From Symsagittifera roscoffensis (taxonomy: Eukaryota; Xenacoelomorpha; Acoela; Convolutidae): a DNA stretch of 56,915 nt. The notes under the pieces were generated by a model that saw only the letters and a program-made list of their open reading frames with translations, had not been told where the DNA came from and did no database searches. Of the stretch, positions 1 through 12,346 are shown one piece after another. A program made the translations under genes and the position numbers. Where the stretch lies: the NCBI RefSeq assembly GCF_963678635.1, contig NC_087062.1, positions 55,628,355 through 55,685,269 of the forward strand, written 5' to 3'. How positions within the stretch are numbered: the stretch's first letter is position 1; every line of letters begins with the position of its first letter.

Positions 1-642
1 AATCAGGTTTCATGTTTAGGTTGCATCTCTCAGGTTTCATACTCAGTCATTCTGTAAATGGAATGCAACGATCCATTAAAGGTCATTTCATTCAAGTATG
101 GGTGCTTGTTTGCTGCGCTTTACTTGCTTTTAAATTATTTTCATTGCCCGTTAACTATTCCTAATTTTCAGCTTTTTGGGACAAAAGGGCGATGTTTCGA
201 GGCCCACCTTAATCCGTGCATGTGTTTGCTTTGGTGAGTTGCTCATCATGTTACTAAATAAATGCACGCAGGCTGTGGGACTCCAGAGCAGTATTAGATC
301 TGAACAGCTAGTATGTTAGCCCTTTATCTTGTGGATCAGTAGTGCAAAAATTGTTGCGCATATTGTTAAGAAAACAAGGAAAAATTTCAAATAGGCGCTT
401 TTTGCGCGTTTGCTACCTAAATTTTAAGGCAACGTTTTAGATAGTAAGTGTGAACTGATAAAACTGAACTGTATTTTTTACGCTCCATAAATTGAGATTT
501 CCATACGTGGAACCGTATAGATATACTCAAAGACCACCATTAACTACTTGTGCATACTAAAGGGACGTTCGGGGCGGTGACTTAGAAAAGTTGAAAATAC
601 TTGAGAAAAATCTGTCGAAGATGAACAGAGAAATTGAGGTAT
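1..642. other. No feature recognised
   Basis: AT-rich sequence with no long reading frame, tandem repeat or recognisable element. Confidence 0.5.
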
Positions 643-1100
643 CAATTTCAGGGTCTTATGCACTAAACAGCCCAAAATCATTTTTTCTACATCTCTTGAA
701 CTGAAATTATTGTGGTTGAATTTGATTGGCTAATTAGCCAATCAAGTCTCATCGACATTTTCTGCCATTTCAAATGAAATAATTCTGCCGTTTCAAGCAG
801 ATAAAATTATTAACCGAATTATTAATTTGAACTTTTTGTCAAGCCATTTTATTAAGTTTTCCTTGTCTGGGCAAGGTTTTACAAGTAACTCAAAATTAAT
901 TTGATTATTTTACAAAGTTCCATCTTTTCGGAAATTTCGGCTAATATTTTTATCTGCTGGAAAGGTTGATCGGATTGCCTGACAGTTTAACTTGACTTTG
1001 ATTGGCTGAAATCACCCAATCAAATTCGATCGCATAACTTCCAGCTTACGATGTAGAAAATTTGATTTTGGGCCGTTTAGTGCATAAGACCCCAATTTCA
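643..1100. mobile_element. 442 bp MITE with ~100 bp inverted repeats and perfect 8 bp target duplication
   Basis: The element runs 651-1092. It starts GGGTCTTATGCACTAAAC, and the reverse complement of its right end reads the same. The two inverted arms stay similar for roughly 100 bp, including an internal GATTGGCT motif. CAATTTCA flanks it on both sides (643-650 and 1093-1100). An 8 bp duplication fits hAT, Merlin or P superfamilies; the GGG termini fit Merlin better than hAT. There is no transposase frame, so it is non-autonomous. Confidence 0.9.
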
Positions 1101-1789
1101 TAACGCAGTTTTTTCAAGGTGTTCGCATTAAAATGGTTGCAGCAAAGATAACTAATTATGCATTTACTGTTTTTTATTATATGGTGAAATTCAGAAAATA
1201 AAATAGTGACAAATTTAATGATCTATTTTGGCAATGCGCACCATGAGACCTTAACCATGAGACCTTAAGAGTTTTACTGATTTTAATCATAGTTTTTTTT
1301 AAAAAGATCTAGACAGCAGATAAAAAAACAAATTAGGTTCTTGCGTTCGTGATATAATAAAATTTGAACAAGAGTTCCCTTTTATTTATGGTTTTAATTA
1401 TTTTCTTCTTTAATTTTCATGGTCGTGGAACAAGTTTGTTTAAATTGTATGCTGCATCTGATTGCAAAATAAAAAAAAAACTCGTTCATTGTCTATGTTC
1501 CTTCAAAAAATGCATTCATAAGAGTACTCATTAATGCACGTGTAAACTACAGAAATCCATGGCACTGGCACACGCAGGTTGTCTGGTAAGCTATAGGGTG
1601 AAAAGTTGTTATTTTCTGAGGTGTCTTCAGAGCCAACAATCAAGAGTTTTACCAATTTTTCTCACGAATATTCAAAAACAATACTTTTCAGCTATTTTTT
1701 TTCGATTTTATTTTTCTAAAATATCCCTTATGCAATTCTAAATACCAAGGATAAAATTTTCGACTATGATCGAATTGATGAAACCAAAT
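1101..1789. other. No feature recognised
   Basis: AT-rich intergenic or intronic sequence. A 60-codon frame at 1559-1741 has no coding character. Confidence 0.5.
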
Positions 1790-2075
1790 AGCCTGCCTTA
1801 ACCCAATTTGCAATTAGTTTTGAGCCGAATTTATTCACCGCTTACGCTTTTATAGACCAACATATAGCGTGTTAATTGTCCCAAATCAGTCAAATTGGCA
1901 ATTTTTAAAGCCCCATAACTTAATAAAAAAGGTCGCAGGTGAAATATTATTTCAATTCATAGATCAAAGCATCAAAAAAATTCTGGTTTTAGAAACAAAT
2001 GCCTTCAAAAATGGCTAGTTAGAAAACTGATTTAGGTCTAAAAAAACCACACCGAGCACAAATACCCAGTCAAGT
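1790..2075 (-). mobile_element. Degenerate fragment of Helentron-like family A
   Basis: In the same order as in intact minus-strand copies, the stretch carries CGCTTACGC, TTAATTGTCCCAAAT, a CCATAACTT segment, AAAATGGCTAGTTAGAAA and CCGAGCACAAATA. Both termini are missing or mutated. It is an old copy. Confidence 0.65.
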
Positions 2076-2889
2076 TCATTGAAAAACGAAAGAAAAGGAA
2101 AAACTTACAAGCTCGCTAAACTTATCAGTACTTGTCGAATCACTGTAAATTTTAAGCGCTCTAATTGCCATTTAACTTACCTCAAACAGGTTTTGATTAA
2201 AATTTATAAAACAGTTACAACTACGTTTTTATTGTATAAAAAGACCAACTACGTCAAAAAATAAAACAAAAAGTGGTGTATCTTGCATTGATCTTTAAAA
2301 TTGCAATGCAAAATCAATTAGCTTTGCAGTTTTATTTGTCACTTGCCCGTTCTGGAGTCAGTCTAATACATGGAAATAAAGCGTGACCTAAAAAGAAAAA
2401 AATTATCTTTGAGACAACTAAAAGAAAACAGTATGAATAAAGATAACAATACCAGTCTTCACATCCATACGGTCAGTCACATATCAAGCAGGGCTAACCG
2501 TACATAAAAGATGAGAAAACCACTTGTATACTTCCCAGGCTAGAAAAAAAAGAAAACATTCTATCATAATTTTTTCAAACAAAACAAATTGAAAAAACCT
2601 AAGTGAGAATTGAGGAACAAACAATGGTGTTCTTGGCGATATAAGATATTGTGGAAATATCTTCATGAATTTGATCAAAACGCGGTAGCAATGAAGTTAC
2701 GCTTCGCTGACAATAAAAGACTCTTACTAGCTCTATTGCGAAGCTTAAAGTTTTCGAACTTCAGAAGTACGGCCTCACTCAAAGACTGATACTTGGCAAA
2801 ACAAGCATCAAAATCATCAAAAAAGCTTGATGTTTTTAGCTGTAAACAATTTTGTAAGCCAACATAGTTTATATTCAACAAACGTTAAC

Positions 2890-4000
2890 TGACAAGATAT
2901 CGACATTTTTTGTGCGAGTAGGAGATATTTAGGCAGTTTACAAGAATAACAAGACTGCTCGTATATCAAGGCAATGCTTTGAATGTTCCGACGGCCTCTT
3001 AATTAAAAAATGTTTGCAAGTTTTTCTGAAGAAAAATAATCAAAAACGATTCAGCAAAAATTAACAAGCCAGACTTTGGCATTTTTCCGTGCGACGAGAA
3101 GATAATTAGATAAACTCACAAATTAACATGACTGCTTGTATATATATCAAAGCAATGCTTTGAATGTTCTGACGGCCTCATAATTAGAAAAAATTATTCG
3201 CTGAAGAAAATTTTCTGAAGGCAAATAAGCAAGAAAAGAACGGAAAACTTTTCCCTCTTTGTCTTTTTTATCCCACCGCACGCAATCTCTAAGCAAAAGA
3301 GATTCAATTATTTTCTCGTGCAGTGATAAGACCAAATTACAGTCCTAATTTCAATTGTGATTGATTTATTTGCTGCTTATGCGGGTGATATAAGAATGCA
3401 AACTGTCGACAGTTTTTTATACTAAGTTTGCCAAATTAAAAATATTCAAACCCTCATTTTTTTCAAAATTCATCAAAAATGAACTTTTTTAAAATTTATG
3501 TTAAGCTTAACACATTTTTATTTTTCAATACCTTAAAAAAATTAAATTAAAAAAGCTTACTCAAGAAATCGAAAGCACAAATAACAATTTGAACATATTT
3601 AACTAAAGCTAACAATAAAGCTAACAACAAGAATTTGCACAAATAAGAGTTTGAAAAAATTCAACAAAAATTAACAAGCTGCAGTAAACATGTTGTGTGT
3701 TTTATCTCTTGTCAAAATTTGGCAGTTTTCAGTAAGACAAGAAGATAATTAGATAAATTCAAAAAAATCCTTTTTCTTGTATTGTTATAATAAGACCAAA
3801 TTACAGGCCTATTTTCTATTGTGATTGATTTAACTTGCTGTTTACGCGTGTAATAAGAATGCAAACTATCGAGCGTTTATTATCCCAAGTTGGCCAAATT
3901 AGAAATATTCTTTTCCTCAATCAATTTTTTCTACAAATTTCATCAGAAGTGAATCTTTTTTCATTTTAAAATAAGCTCAAAACTATTTTGTTGTTCAAAT
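2890..4000 (-). repeat. Decayed, partly duplicated copies of a second hairpin-ended element family
   Basis: Two 3' ends in minus orientation are visible at about 2949-3000 and 3127-3182. Each has a CTGC(T)CGTATAT stretch, a hairpin around GGCAATGC/AAGCAATGC and then GTTC(C/T)GACGGCC. Downstream, a block at about 3325-3500 (AAGACCAAATTACAG, then GAATGCAAACT) recurs at 3784-3975, and an AGAAGATAATTAGATAAA block occurs at 3098 and 3738. These look like old tandem insertions of the same family. Confidence 0.55.
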
Positions 4001-4435
4001 AATTTAGGAAACTTTTATAAAAAAAGCTGAATTAAAAAGCTTAATTAAGAAGCTTAATTATCAAAAAAATTTTATTTAAGAGTTTGACCACAAGCATAAC
4101 TTTTCCACCACATTCTTCAAAAGTCGGACTGATAAGAAAATTGTTCAACGTATTGTTGAAAAAGCTTTGACAAAGCTCTGACAAAATTTCATCCGTAGTT
4201 TCAGTGTCTGTTTTGCTATAAGATTGTTGATATAATTTCGTATTTCTTGAGTGATATAGCAAATACGAACATCAAAACAAAACTATTCTTTCAACGGTTT
4301 TTTATGTTTTAATGTATGGATTAAAAGTAAGTCATTGAGATCCGAAAAATGACCAAGTAGTGTCAAACAATTTTTCTGAAATTCGCATGAATCAAAACCA
4401 TTCGCTTTTTTGAAAAATATGAAAAGCTTAAAGGT

Positions 4436-4972
4436 AAACAAGACTGCTCGTATCAGGGCGAAGCCCTGAATGTTCCGACTGCCTTTTAAGGTTTTATGGA
4501 GCAGTAATAACATTAAAAAATTAAATGTAATAAAATTTAAAAAAAATTGTTTTTTTTTTTAAATTTGAAATTTTTTTATGAAAATCATCCCCCCACACGC
4601 CATTTAAAGTACCAAAAGATAGATTTAGCTCCTTGTAACCAATCAATTATGGCAAATAAGCTTCTTTTAACCAATTTGGAACGATTTTAAGACGGATTAA
4701 CTCTCCGCTTACGCGTTAATAGCGCGAAATATATCGCTCGTTAATTGTCCCAAATTGGCCAAAATGGCAATCTTTAAACCCCCATAACTTTACGAAAAAT
4801 GATCACAGGTGAAATATCTTTTCAAATTTGAGCTCAGGACAACAATACCTTTTGAATGATATAAAAAAATTTCGTCAAAAATGGCTAGTTAAAAAGTCGA
4901 AATTTGTCTGAAGAAAAAAAAAACCCACCCCGAGCACAAATATTCCGTTACTTTCGTATCGAAAGTCGGAAC
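4436..4972 (-). mobile_element. Helentron-like family A element, complete copy
   Basis: Read on the minus strand, it begins GTTCCGACTTTCGATACGA and ends with AGTCGGAACATTCAGGGC, the hairpin CAGGGCTTCGCCCTG and then ATACGAGCAGTCTTGTT. It is about 537 bp with no reading frame. The internal order matches the copies at 10934, 13123, 13677, 22968 and 33153. Confidence 0.85.
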
Positions 4973-6639
4973 AAAAAGTTATGAGGTGTAAAAACAGCAC
5001 GGTTCCTGGCTCGGAAACTTTTCTTCGTTGATACTTTTTTGAAAAATCTCAAAGCTGGCACAAAGATGCATCAATCTCTTTGTTACAAGACAAGGGGAAA
5101 AATCATTTTAAACCAGAGATGTGAAATTTTAGTAAATCTGTAACACTCTAGTGCAGACTTTGTTTCTAGATTCAAGTGAGGATCTGGAGTGAGTTAGAGG
5201 GTTTCTGAGGCGAGGCAACTGTTTAAATAATTAGTTAATTGAGGCATAACTGTTTTACCGTATGAAATTTTCCGCATGGAATAGAGCTTTACTTTCATTT
5301 CTCTGCTATCATTGACATGCGTATTCAAAACTGTTGATTTCAATCGCCACAATTTTTCTACTGGTAATTTTAGAACCGTGTTCTACAGTTTTACCAAAGT
5401 TCTCTATTAGATTTTCGAATTTTTTTCCAAGGGTTTCGAACAGTCTCGCTGACGAAACATTCAAATTCCAAGTGTGTCAAACAGCCTTGTGACGCTGAGC
5501 GATTTCCAATCAATTAATTTCTCTACCCTCTTCTACTGCAGCAGGTAAAAACGAGAAAAACTATGATATGCCAGGTGATAGAGTCAAACCCCTCTCTTGT
5601 TTGGAGCTGTTAAAGCCTTTAAGTGATTTCACGGTTCAAAATTTTTATGGCTGAGTAGTAAGTCAACGAAGAAAAGGAAAAATTGGTAAACATGGTACGT
5701 TTTTATATACTGTGGTAACTCGATGAACTTAAATGAACCCTTCGTCGTAATAAACGTTTGGTATTATGCAGAATGACTCAGAAGAACTGAGAGCACTTTA
5801 TGAGAAAAAAAATAAGTCTCAGAGGGCTCAGGAGCTCTAATTGCTTAAGGTTTTCTTTGAGTAACATAAGTGCTTACTACATGTGCTCTCCAGTCGTCTC
5901 TTAGTGAACTGGGAAATGGATTTGGAGCGATAACAGCCGAGCCGGATGGTAACGACTAACAATCAGTGTCCAAATCGATCAAACCATCGCCTTCACTCAT
6001 ATCGCCAGCGTTGATTCATCATCACCTCTGGAGTCACCCAAGCCCAAAATGGTCCCCGAGATCAAATAAGTCAATGTAACCCCGATTACAATTTGATTAT
6101 CTCCCATTTCTTTCAAGTGTCCAAGACAAGGTACTTAGACTGAGACGGCTACTGAGTGCCCCATTGAAATTTTTCCCAAAGAGGCTCCTTCAATCATCGC
6201 AAATTGAATTCATCGTCTCAGACCCCCTTATTCCGACGTCAATTCACACTTCCTAGCCATTACAAGGTTTTTCTACAAAAAAGCGCTTCAATAGTTTTGT
6301 CAACTTAGCTTCCTCACATTTAGTTGCACATGATTGATATTCTTCAGGTGGCATATCTCGCCATGAGTTGGAGCCTAATGGACAAAGTCAAGTCTCATTT
6401 TTATACATAAAAGTCGACTTAATGAATTCAACTATAATGTTTGAGCTGAGCGGTATTTTTCTTCTATTTTTTGAGTTATCAAAACCACTTGTATAAAACT
6501 AACGCAATCATTCAAAATAATTGAAGCTGCCATCAAATAGTTAGTGACATACAGAGTTAGTACAATAGAATAGCGTAGAAAAGGTGCTCACTCATCCCGC
6601 ACTGGAGTTCCATCTTGTAATTTTTTAGTCAGTATATAT
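4973..6639. other. Unassigned region
   Basis: No gene resolved. The stretch 5880-6260 is richer in G+C than its surroundings. A 37-codon frame ending SPKPKMVPEIK then TAA (about 5950-6069) follows a CTAAC...CAG acceptor-like sequence. A CTGCAG/CAG acceptor and CCAG/GTGATA donor also bracket a 33-base open stretch near 5545-5575. These could be small exons, but nothing ties them to a known protein. Confidence 0.3.
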
Positions 6640-7400
6640 AAAATTTCAAAAATAATCGATTATAATCCATCAAAAATGGATTCTAATCTTAGTATTTTTT
6701 ATATCATTATTATCCATTATAATCGATTATAATCCACTGAAAAAGGATTATAATCATGATATTTTTTAAATCATTTTAATCCATTATAATAGATTATAAT
6801 TGATCATAATGTATTTTTTGAGAAAAAATTAAAAATTTTGCAAAATGTTTTCAGAGTTATCTCATTTCCTGTTTCGCGCAGTTGCTACGTATTACGTATC
6901 ATAAGTTTTTACTTTTCACATAAAATTTTATTTATTTAAGTTTTCTCTATATTTTTTGTAAAAACACAATCCATTAAAATCCATTATAATTGATCATAAT
7001 GAATAAAAAACTTGCAACATTACTGCGTTATTTTTTAACTGCTCAAATTAACCCCCACCCCCTCACTCTCCTACTTTTATCCTTGCGTTAGGATAAAAGT
7101 AGGGGAGTGCGAGGTTGGGGGAGAAGGTTTGGGCAAATGCGGATGGGGGGCAAAGTGAGGGGGTGGGGGTTAATTTGAGCAGTTTAAGATTGCGAGTAAG
7201 CAGTGAGTAACGCAGAAATGTTGCAAGTTTTTTATTCATTATGATCAATTATAATGGATTTTAATGGACTGTGTTTTTACGAAAAATAATCGATTACAAT
7301 GACAATATAATCGATTTCGTGGACTATATTTGCAACAATAATAGATTATAATGACAAAATTTTAGACAGCAATTTTCCATTATAATCGATAATTATCCGT
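6640..7400. mobile_element. Foldback element built of ATAATCGATTATAATCC units
   Basis: Units close to ATAATCGATTATAATCCA recur at both ends (6651, 6722, 6780, 6970, 7240, 7285, 7325, 7378). The core is a long inverted repeat: 6953-7075 pairs with 7150-7279, including GCAAATTAACCCCCACCCCC-like and GGGGGTGGGGGTTAATTTG blocks. At the centre lies a second palindrome (7069-7108, CTACTTTTATCCT ... AGGATAAAAGTAG). A minus-strand reading frame inside it is a by-product of the repeat. No target duplication could be assigned. Confidence 0.75.
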
Positions 7401-7524
7401 GGAACTCAGGTGCTGGTTAAACTTTAAGCACTTCTTAACAGTTATTAATTTTCTAACTATAGTCAAAAGGTAGATTTCATGAAGTTATTTTGAAAAATAT
7501 AAGTTCATAAATCAAAAGAATGGG

Positions 7525-7741
7525 ACCAAGTTGACATTCCCCCCCCCCTCCAACCAAGCCGTTTGGGGCTTGGAGGGGAGGATGTTCACTTGGTTCTAAG
7601 TTGAGATTTTTTAGCCAATCAGAATCGAGCATTTTGCATGCAGCGCTTAGCAAATTAAATTAAATTAGGCGCTTGGGTGATGGATCCTAAATTGGTCTAT
7701 TTGGGGGGGGGGGGGAGGTTAGATGTTAACTTGATCCAAGG
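7525..7741. mobile_element. Short C/G-tract MITE with inverted ends
   Basis: The left end GGGACCAAGTTGACATTC and the right end (reverse complement GGATCAAGTTAACAT) form imperfect inverted repeats. Each is followed by a C-run (a G-run on the right). A second internal hairpin at 7529-7605 pairs the left end with AACATCCTCCCCTCCAAGCC-like sequence. There is no coding capacity. Confidence 0.55.
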
Positions 7742-8430
7742 ATGTTTTTAAAATGATACATCCCTTAACCAAACTTTGCATAACACTTAATCTAGATCAA
7801 AAATTTTTCCACCAGTCATATTAACGTTTTCTCGGTGAATTGAAGTCGATACCTAGAGTGTCTTTACGGCAGCAATAACATTGTTTTTCGGAAGAATAAA
7901 AAAGGCTTTCTTTCAGCCCGAACTTTTTGATTTTTTGAAACGCTTGAAAATAAGCATGCTGTCTGCTGTTATGTTTTTTAGGGCTTCTACGATACGTTTT
8001 GAGGCTTCATATAATCATCGTAACGGGTCGAGTGATCTATCATATTCGAACCTTTGACCCGTAATTTGACTGACGTTAAGCAATTTTCAAGAGAAAATTA
8101 AGCTCTATAGTTCAGTTTTTAGCTAGTAAGGCGATCGATATAAACGTTCTTTATATGAAAAATTAATTTCATTTCACGCTTTTTTACTGAGAAAGCGTAA
8201 TTTTAAAAATAGAAAACTAGTTTCGGAAATTTCACTTCGTTATTTTTAAGCAATAAAGGTTTACCAAAAAAAATCAAAGTTAGTGTTGGAAAAATTAGAA
8301 AAATCTTTTTAAATTTTTTAATTTTGTTTTTCGTTTTTTGTCGATTTTATCTACTTCACCAAATCATTCCTCTCTAATTATAAAATGCACTGAAAGCGAC
8401 AGTAATCTGAAAAATATTGAAAAAATTATA
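7742..8430. other. No gene recognised
   Basis: AT-rich. It may include the 5' part of a family B element whose 3' end is at 8431-8483, but its start could not be fixed. Confidence 0.4.
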
Positions 8431-8483
8431 AATGTGGTCGGAATGTTCTGTGCTACTTGTACAGCAGCCGGTTATTCTTGCAA
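8431..8483 (+). mobile_element. 3' end of Helentron-like family B
   Basis: The sequence reads GTGGTCGGAATGTTCTGTGC, then TACTTGTACAG (completing a hairpin with CTGTGC), then CAGCCGGTTATTCTTG. It matches the ends at about 43172-43219 and 26920-26942. Confidence 0.6.
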
Positions 8484-9567
8484 TTACGCGGTTTTAGCGC
8501 TTCAGATAATACTCGTGGCCTGATAAAACTTTTTTAACTTAATAACTGAAAAAAAAATGCTTCATGTGAATATAACATTGAAAAAACAGGCACATGCATT
8601 TCAAAGAAAACCCACGAACGTTGATTAGCACAGAGATACTTCTTTTTTGAATACCAAAATCAAAGATATTTTTATAGTGGATCAAAATGAAACCTTTTTT
8701 GAGTGACTAAAAAAAGCAACTGAAATAAGAGTTAGTTATTTGACCTCATTTAGTGTACTTGCTATAAACTAATATGCTATTTTAAGAAAAGTTTTTGAGT
8801 GATCATAATTACACTATGCGTACACAATTAGAAATTTGCAACATCCAAACTTTGCGCTCTTATAAACTCCAGAGAAGCTCCATTTCATCAATAAAATCTG
8901 CCATTACTCAGCCAACGCTCAAGTTAAATACGCAATTTATTTTTTGAGACCCGATAATCAGGCTGAACTTGTACGTTTTTGGCCGAAGCAATAAAGTTTT
9001 CGATGAGTTGGGGTTGCATTTCTAAGATCAGTAAAAGAGTTCTGATCAAGTAATTTATAAATAATTTTTCTCTCGGGAGTTTTCAAGAAGATATAAAATT
9101 ATGCTGGCCTCGAAAACATCCGAGCAAAACATTTGTTTATTTCCCAAGAGACTTTTACATTAAAACGGGGCCAATTAGTTTAAATGGCCCAAAAATTGGT
9201 ATTTGTTTGATAATTCATCGCACAAAAAGGTTATTTATTAAAATGGGAGTTTTTTTCTCGCCTAACTCCACGCCCATTCAACAGGGAAATTGTTTTTCCA
9301 AGGGGAAATGAAAACACAGATTAAAATGTACTTTAAGCCATTTGGGGGTTTTGCTGCGACTAAAATTGAATCCAATGAAATAGGAGCTTTTCCCCTCATT
9401 AATCCCTAAAAGAGTTAAAAACTCAGTGCGGCTCCACTTACAAAGACCCAAATCGCCAACGAGAGAGATTTTGACTTGAAAATGATAAGGATTTGGGTTC
9501 GATTTTTTTCGAGAGTAGATTTAGGATAACTTTGATGTTTTTATTTACAAAAGGCCCGTTGGGATCT
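8484..9567. other. No feature recognised
   Basis: AT-rich sequence without a coding frame or recognisable element. Confidence 0.45.
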
Positions 9568-9768
9568 TGTTAACCATTTTCCCACCTATTATAAAAAAGA
9601 GGAATGATTGTTACAAGGTAAATAGGAATCATAGGGGGCAGTTAACAAGATAGTTTACAAGGTTCAAAATTTGCATATGTTTAACCGTTAAATTAGTTCT
9701 TTACAGTGGTGAAAATTCTCTACTAGGCACCATAGGGGGACGCGGGTGAACGGATACTAACAAGATCC
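9568..9768. mobile_element. ~200 bp MITE with GGATCTTGTTA ends
   Basis: The left end GGATCTTGTTAACC and the right end (reverse complement GGATCTTGTTAGTATCC) are inverted. An internal GTTAACAAGATAG at about 9637 is a third copy of the motif. No reading frame. A target duplication is not clear. Confidence 0.5.
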
Positions 9769-10409
9769 GAGCGTTGTAATAGAAAGCAAAATATTTACCC
9801 ATTTGACCAGCCTTATGCTAATAGGATAAATAATCAAAAATCGGTTCGCGTGCGGATAGGTTAAAAGTCCAGTCTATTCAGTTCTGAAGTATTTCAAATT
9901 TTAAGCTTTCATCGAAATATCTAAAAAAAAAGAAAAAGTCCAAGGATTTCTATCCACCGCCTTTTCCTAGAGTCATGCTGCCATAATCAATTTGCAGTAG
10001 CTCATCAGGGAAATAATTCAGCGAAAGCGGTCACGTAAGATCCTTGAACACCTTTTAAATTCAAGAATTGAAATTGAGGGTAGAGAAACTTTTCCGAAGT
10101 TCTCTCTTCATTTAATTTTTATTTCATCCATTTTGGGCTAATCAACATATTATTTTAATAAAAAATTGATCTTTTTAATTCTGGTTACCCGTTAGTACAA
10201 AGATAAAGACACAACATGTCAAAAATTACAAACAAAAAGGCTCAAAAGGAGTAGCAAGCTCGGATTTGAAATTGCGCAAATAGTTACCAGCGGCTGATAA
10301 ATTTCTCCAAATATTTTAAATTTTTATTTTGAAGCTGATGTAATGAAGTACTACTATAAAGTATCAATTGATCAAGTATAATGGAAGCACAAATAATGAA
10401 AAACCAGTT

Positions 10410-10870
10410 TTTACATTTTCACAATACTCCTCGTATATCAAGGTGGGAACTTTGGATGTTCCGCCTGCCCCTCAATCCATATCAAAAAGTTTTTGGAAAG
10501 AAAATACTGAATTTAATTTGACCGATTACCTTGCCTTAATTCAATTTGGAACGATTTGGCTGCGTCGGATAATTCGCCGCGCATAGATAATTTGCATCAC
10601 GCTTTCAACATTATGAGAAAATCTTCCAAGTGCAAAAGTTAGTTCAAAACATGGCCAAGTTAGCAATTTTCAAAAAAAAATCGGTGATAAAATATCTCCT
10701 TATATTTAAACTGATGGAGTCAATATCTTCAATGGGGTATAAAAATTTGTTGTTAAAAACTAATTTTATGATTGCCAAAAAATGACTGAATAAAAAAAAC
10801 AAGCAAAGCAGTAATATTTCGTTTTCCTCAAAAGCCTACCGAGTAAAAACTTTCCGAGCAAAGCGATCTC
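10410..10870 (-). mobile_element. Degenerate Helentron-like element, family C type
   Basis: It starts (element 3' end) with CTCGTATATCAAGGTGGGAA and GGATGTTCCGCCTGCCCC. It continues with CAATTTGGAACGATTTGGCTGCGT and CGCCGCGCATAGATAATTTGC-like blocks shared with 11660-11800, and ends near TTTCCGAGCA. Confidence 0.5.
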
Positions 10871-10933
10871 TTCTCACTGCTAGTACTCATATAAATCTCT
10901 CATGCTTTAAAACAGTTGTGGTTAAGAAAAGTA

Positions 10934-11484
10934 AACAAGACTGCTCGTATCAGGGCGAAGCCCTGAATGTTCCGACTGCCTTTTAAGGTCTATGAAGCAG
11001 TATTAATATGAAAAAAATAAATGTAAAAAAAGGAAAATAAAATGAAAAAAAATATATTTGTAAAAAATTTTGAGATTTTTTTGTGAAAATCATCATCCCA
11101 CACAGGCATATTAAGTACAAAGTGATAAAAATTCGCTTCTAGTAACAAATCAATTATGGCAAATAAACTTCCTTCGACGAATTTGGAACAATTTCTAAGA
11201 CGTTTCTATGACGGATTAAATCTCCGCTTACGCGTTAATAGCGCGAAATATATTGTTGTTCCTAATTGTTCCTAATTGGTCAAAATAGCAATCTTTAACA
11301 ATCATAACTTTACGAAAAAGGATCACAGGTTAAATAACTTTTCAAAGTTAAGCTCAAGGCAACAATACCTTTCGAATGATAAAAAAACTGTCAAAAGTGG
11401 CTAGTTAAAAAGTCGAAATTTGTCTGAAGAAAAAAACCCACCCGAGCACAAATATTCCGTTACTTTCGTTTCGAAAGTCGGAAC
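10934..11484 (-). mobile_element. Helentron-like family A element; left arm of the large inverted repeat
   Basis: A complete family A copy on the minus strand (551 bp), with the GTTCCGACTTTCGAAACGA 5' end at 11484 and the hairpin-CTTGTT 3' end at 10934. It is near-identical to the opposite-strand copy at 13123-13676, apart from a few substitutions. Confidence 0.85.
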
Positions 11485-11544
11485 AAAAGGAATCCAGTAA
11501 CGCAAAAGTTTCTTTTGTAATTCACATCTCTTAGAAGGCTAGAC

Positions 11545-11900
11545 TGAAGAAAGACTGCTCGTTTATCAGGGCAAAGCCCTAAATGTTCCGAATCTAGTGT
11601 AAAACTTTGGGTTTTACGAAACTAATACGATTAAATAACTTGTCCTAAATCAATTTGGAACAATTTTGTTGCGTGAAATAATTCGCCACGCATAAATAAG
11701 TTGCATTACACTTTCAGCATTACGAATAAAATCATCAAATTGCGCATAAATTAGTCCAGAGCATGGCCAAATTGGCAATCTCCAAACTCGCAAAATTTGC
11801 GTTTGTTTTGTTAAACACCAGATAATTTTTGAGAATGGATGGATGGCTATGGAGTTATTAAACTGATAACAAACCTTTATCAAGTATCAATTGACAACTT
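11545..11900 (-). mobile_element. Second hairpin-ended element, degenerate, minus strand
   Basis: It begins AAGACTGCTCGTTTATCAGG, with hairpin AGGGCAAAGCCCT, then TGTTCCGAAT. It then carries the CAATTTGGAACAATTTTG, GCATAAATAAGTTGCATTAC and AAATTGGCAATCTCC blocks of family C. The 5' end is not clear. Confidence 0.55.
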
Positions 11901-11983
11901 TTGCTCCATAACAGTATAACTTGATTGAAAGAGACCGGATGTACCCGAAAAAAGACTTCAAGACAATAATAAAAACTTAGCTA

Positions 11984-12346
11984 CAACTGTTACTTTAAGC
12001 GACCTTACACGCGGTGAACGGGGACCTTGGATTCAAGAAGCTTCCAAAAATTAATTAGAGACCATAATTATGAAAAACCATCCCTTAAATACTCTGGCAA
12101 GAGATCTATTTAAAAATCACCAGGCTATAGGAAAGTTTGCAGACATGTGCATGAACAAACTTTTGCTGCTCTTTTGGGGAATCCGGAAACAATTTGCAGA
12201 AATCAATTATATTTTTTCAACAATTTAGTGAGAGAAACCAAACAACATCTGTCGTTCAAATTAAAATCAACCCTGGCTAGGCAATTGACGCTAGAATCCA
12301 CAATTTTGGGGAATTTTCAAAATAGCTTGCCTATAACGAAATAGTT
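11984..12346 (+). CDS. Unrecognised open frames in the spacer of the large inverted repeat
   Basis: Two overlapping plus-strand frames stand out from the AT-rich background. One of 53 codons starts at ATG 12070 (MKNHPLNTLARDLFK). The other, 12147-12344, reads HEQTFAALLGNPETICRNQL and ends NSLPITK. They are offset by one frame, which could reflect an old frameshift in a decayed gene fragment. No family is recognised. The frames are short enough to be chance. Confidence 0.15.

Noticed and set aside
7063-7248. 61-codon minus frame in the foldback element
   Set aside because: Produced by the inverted repeat.
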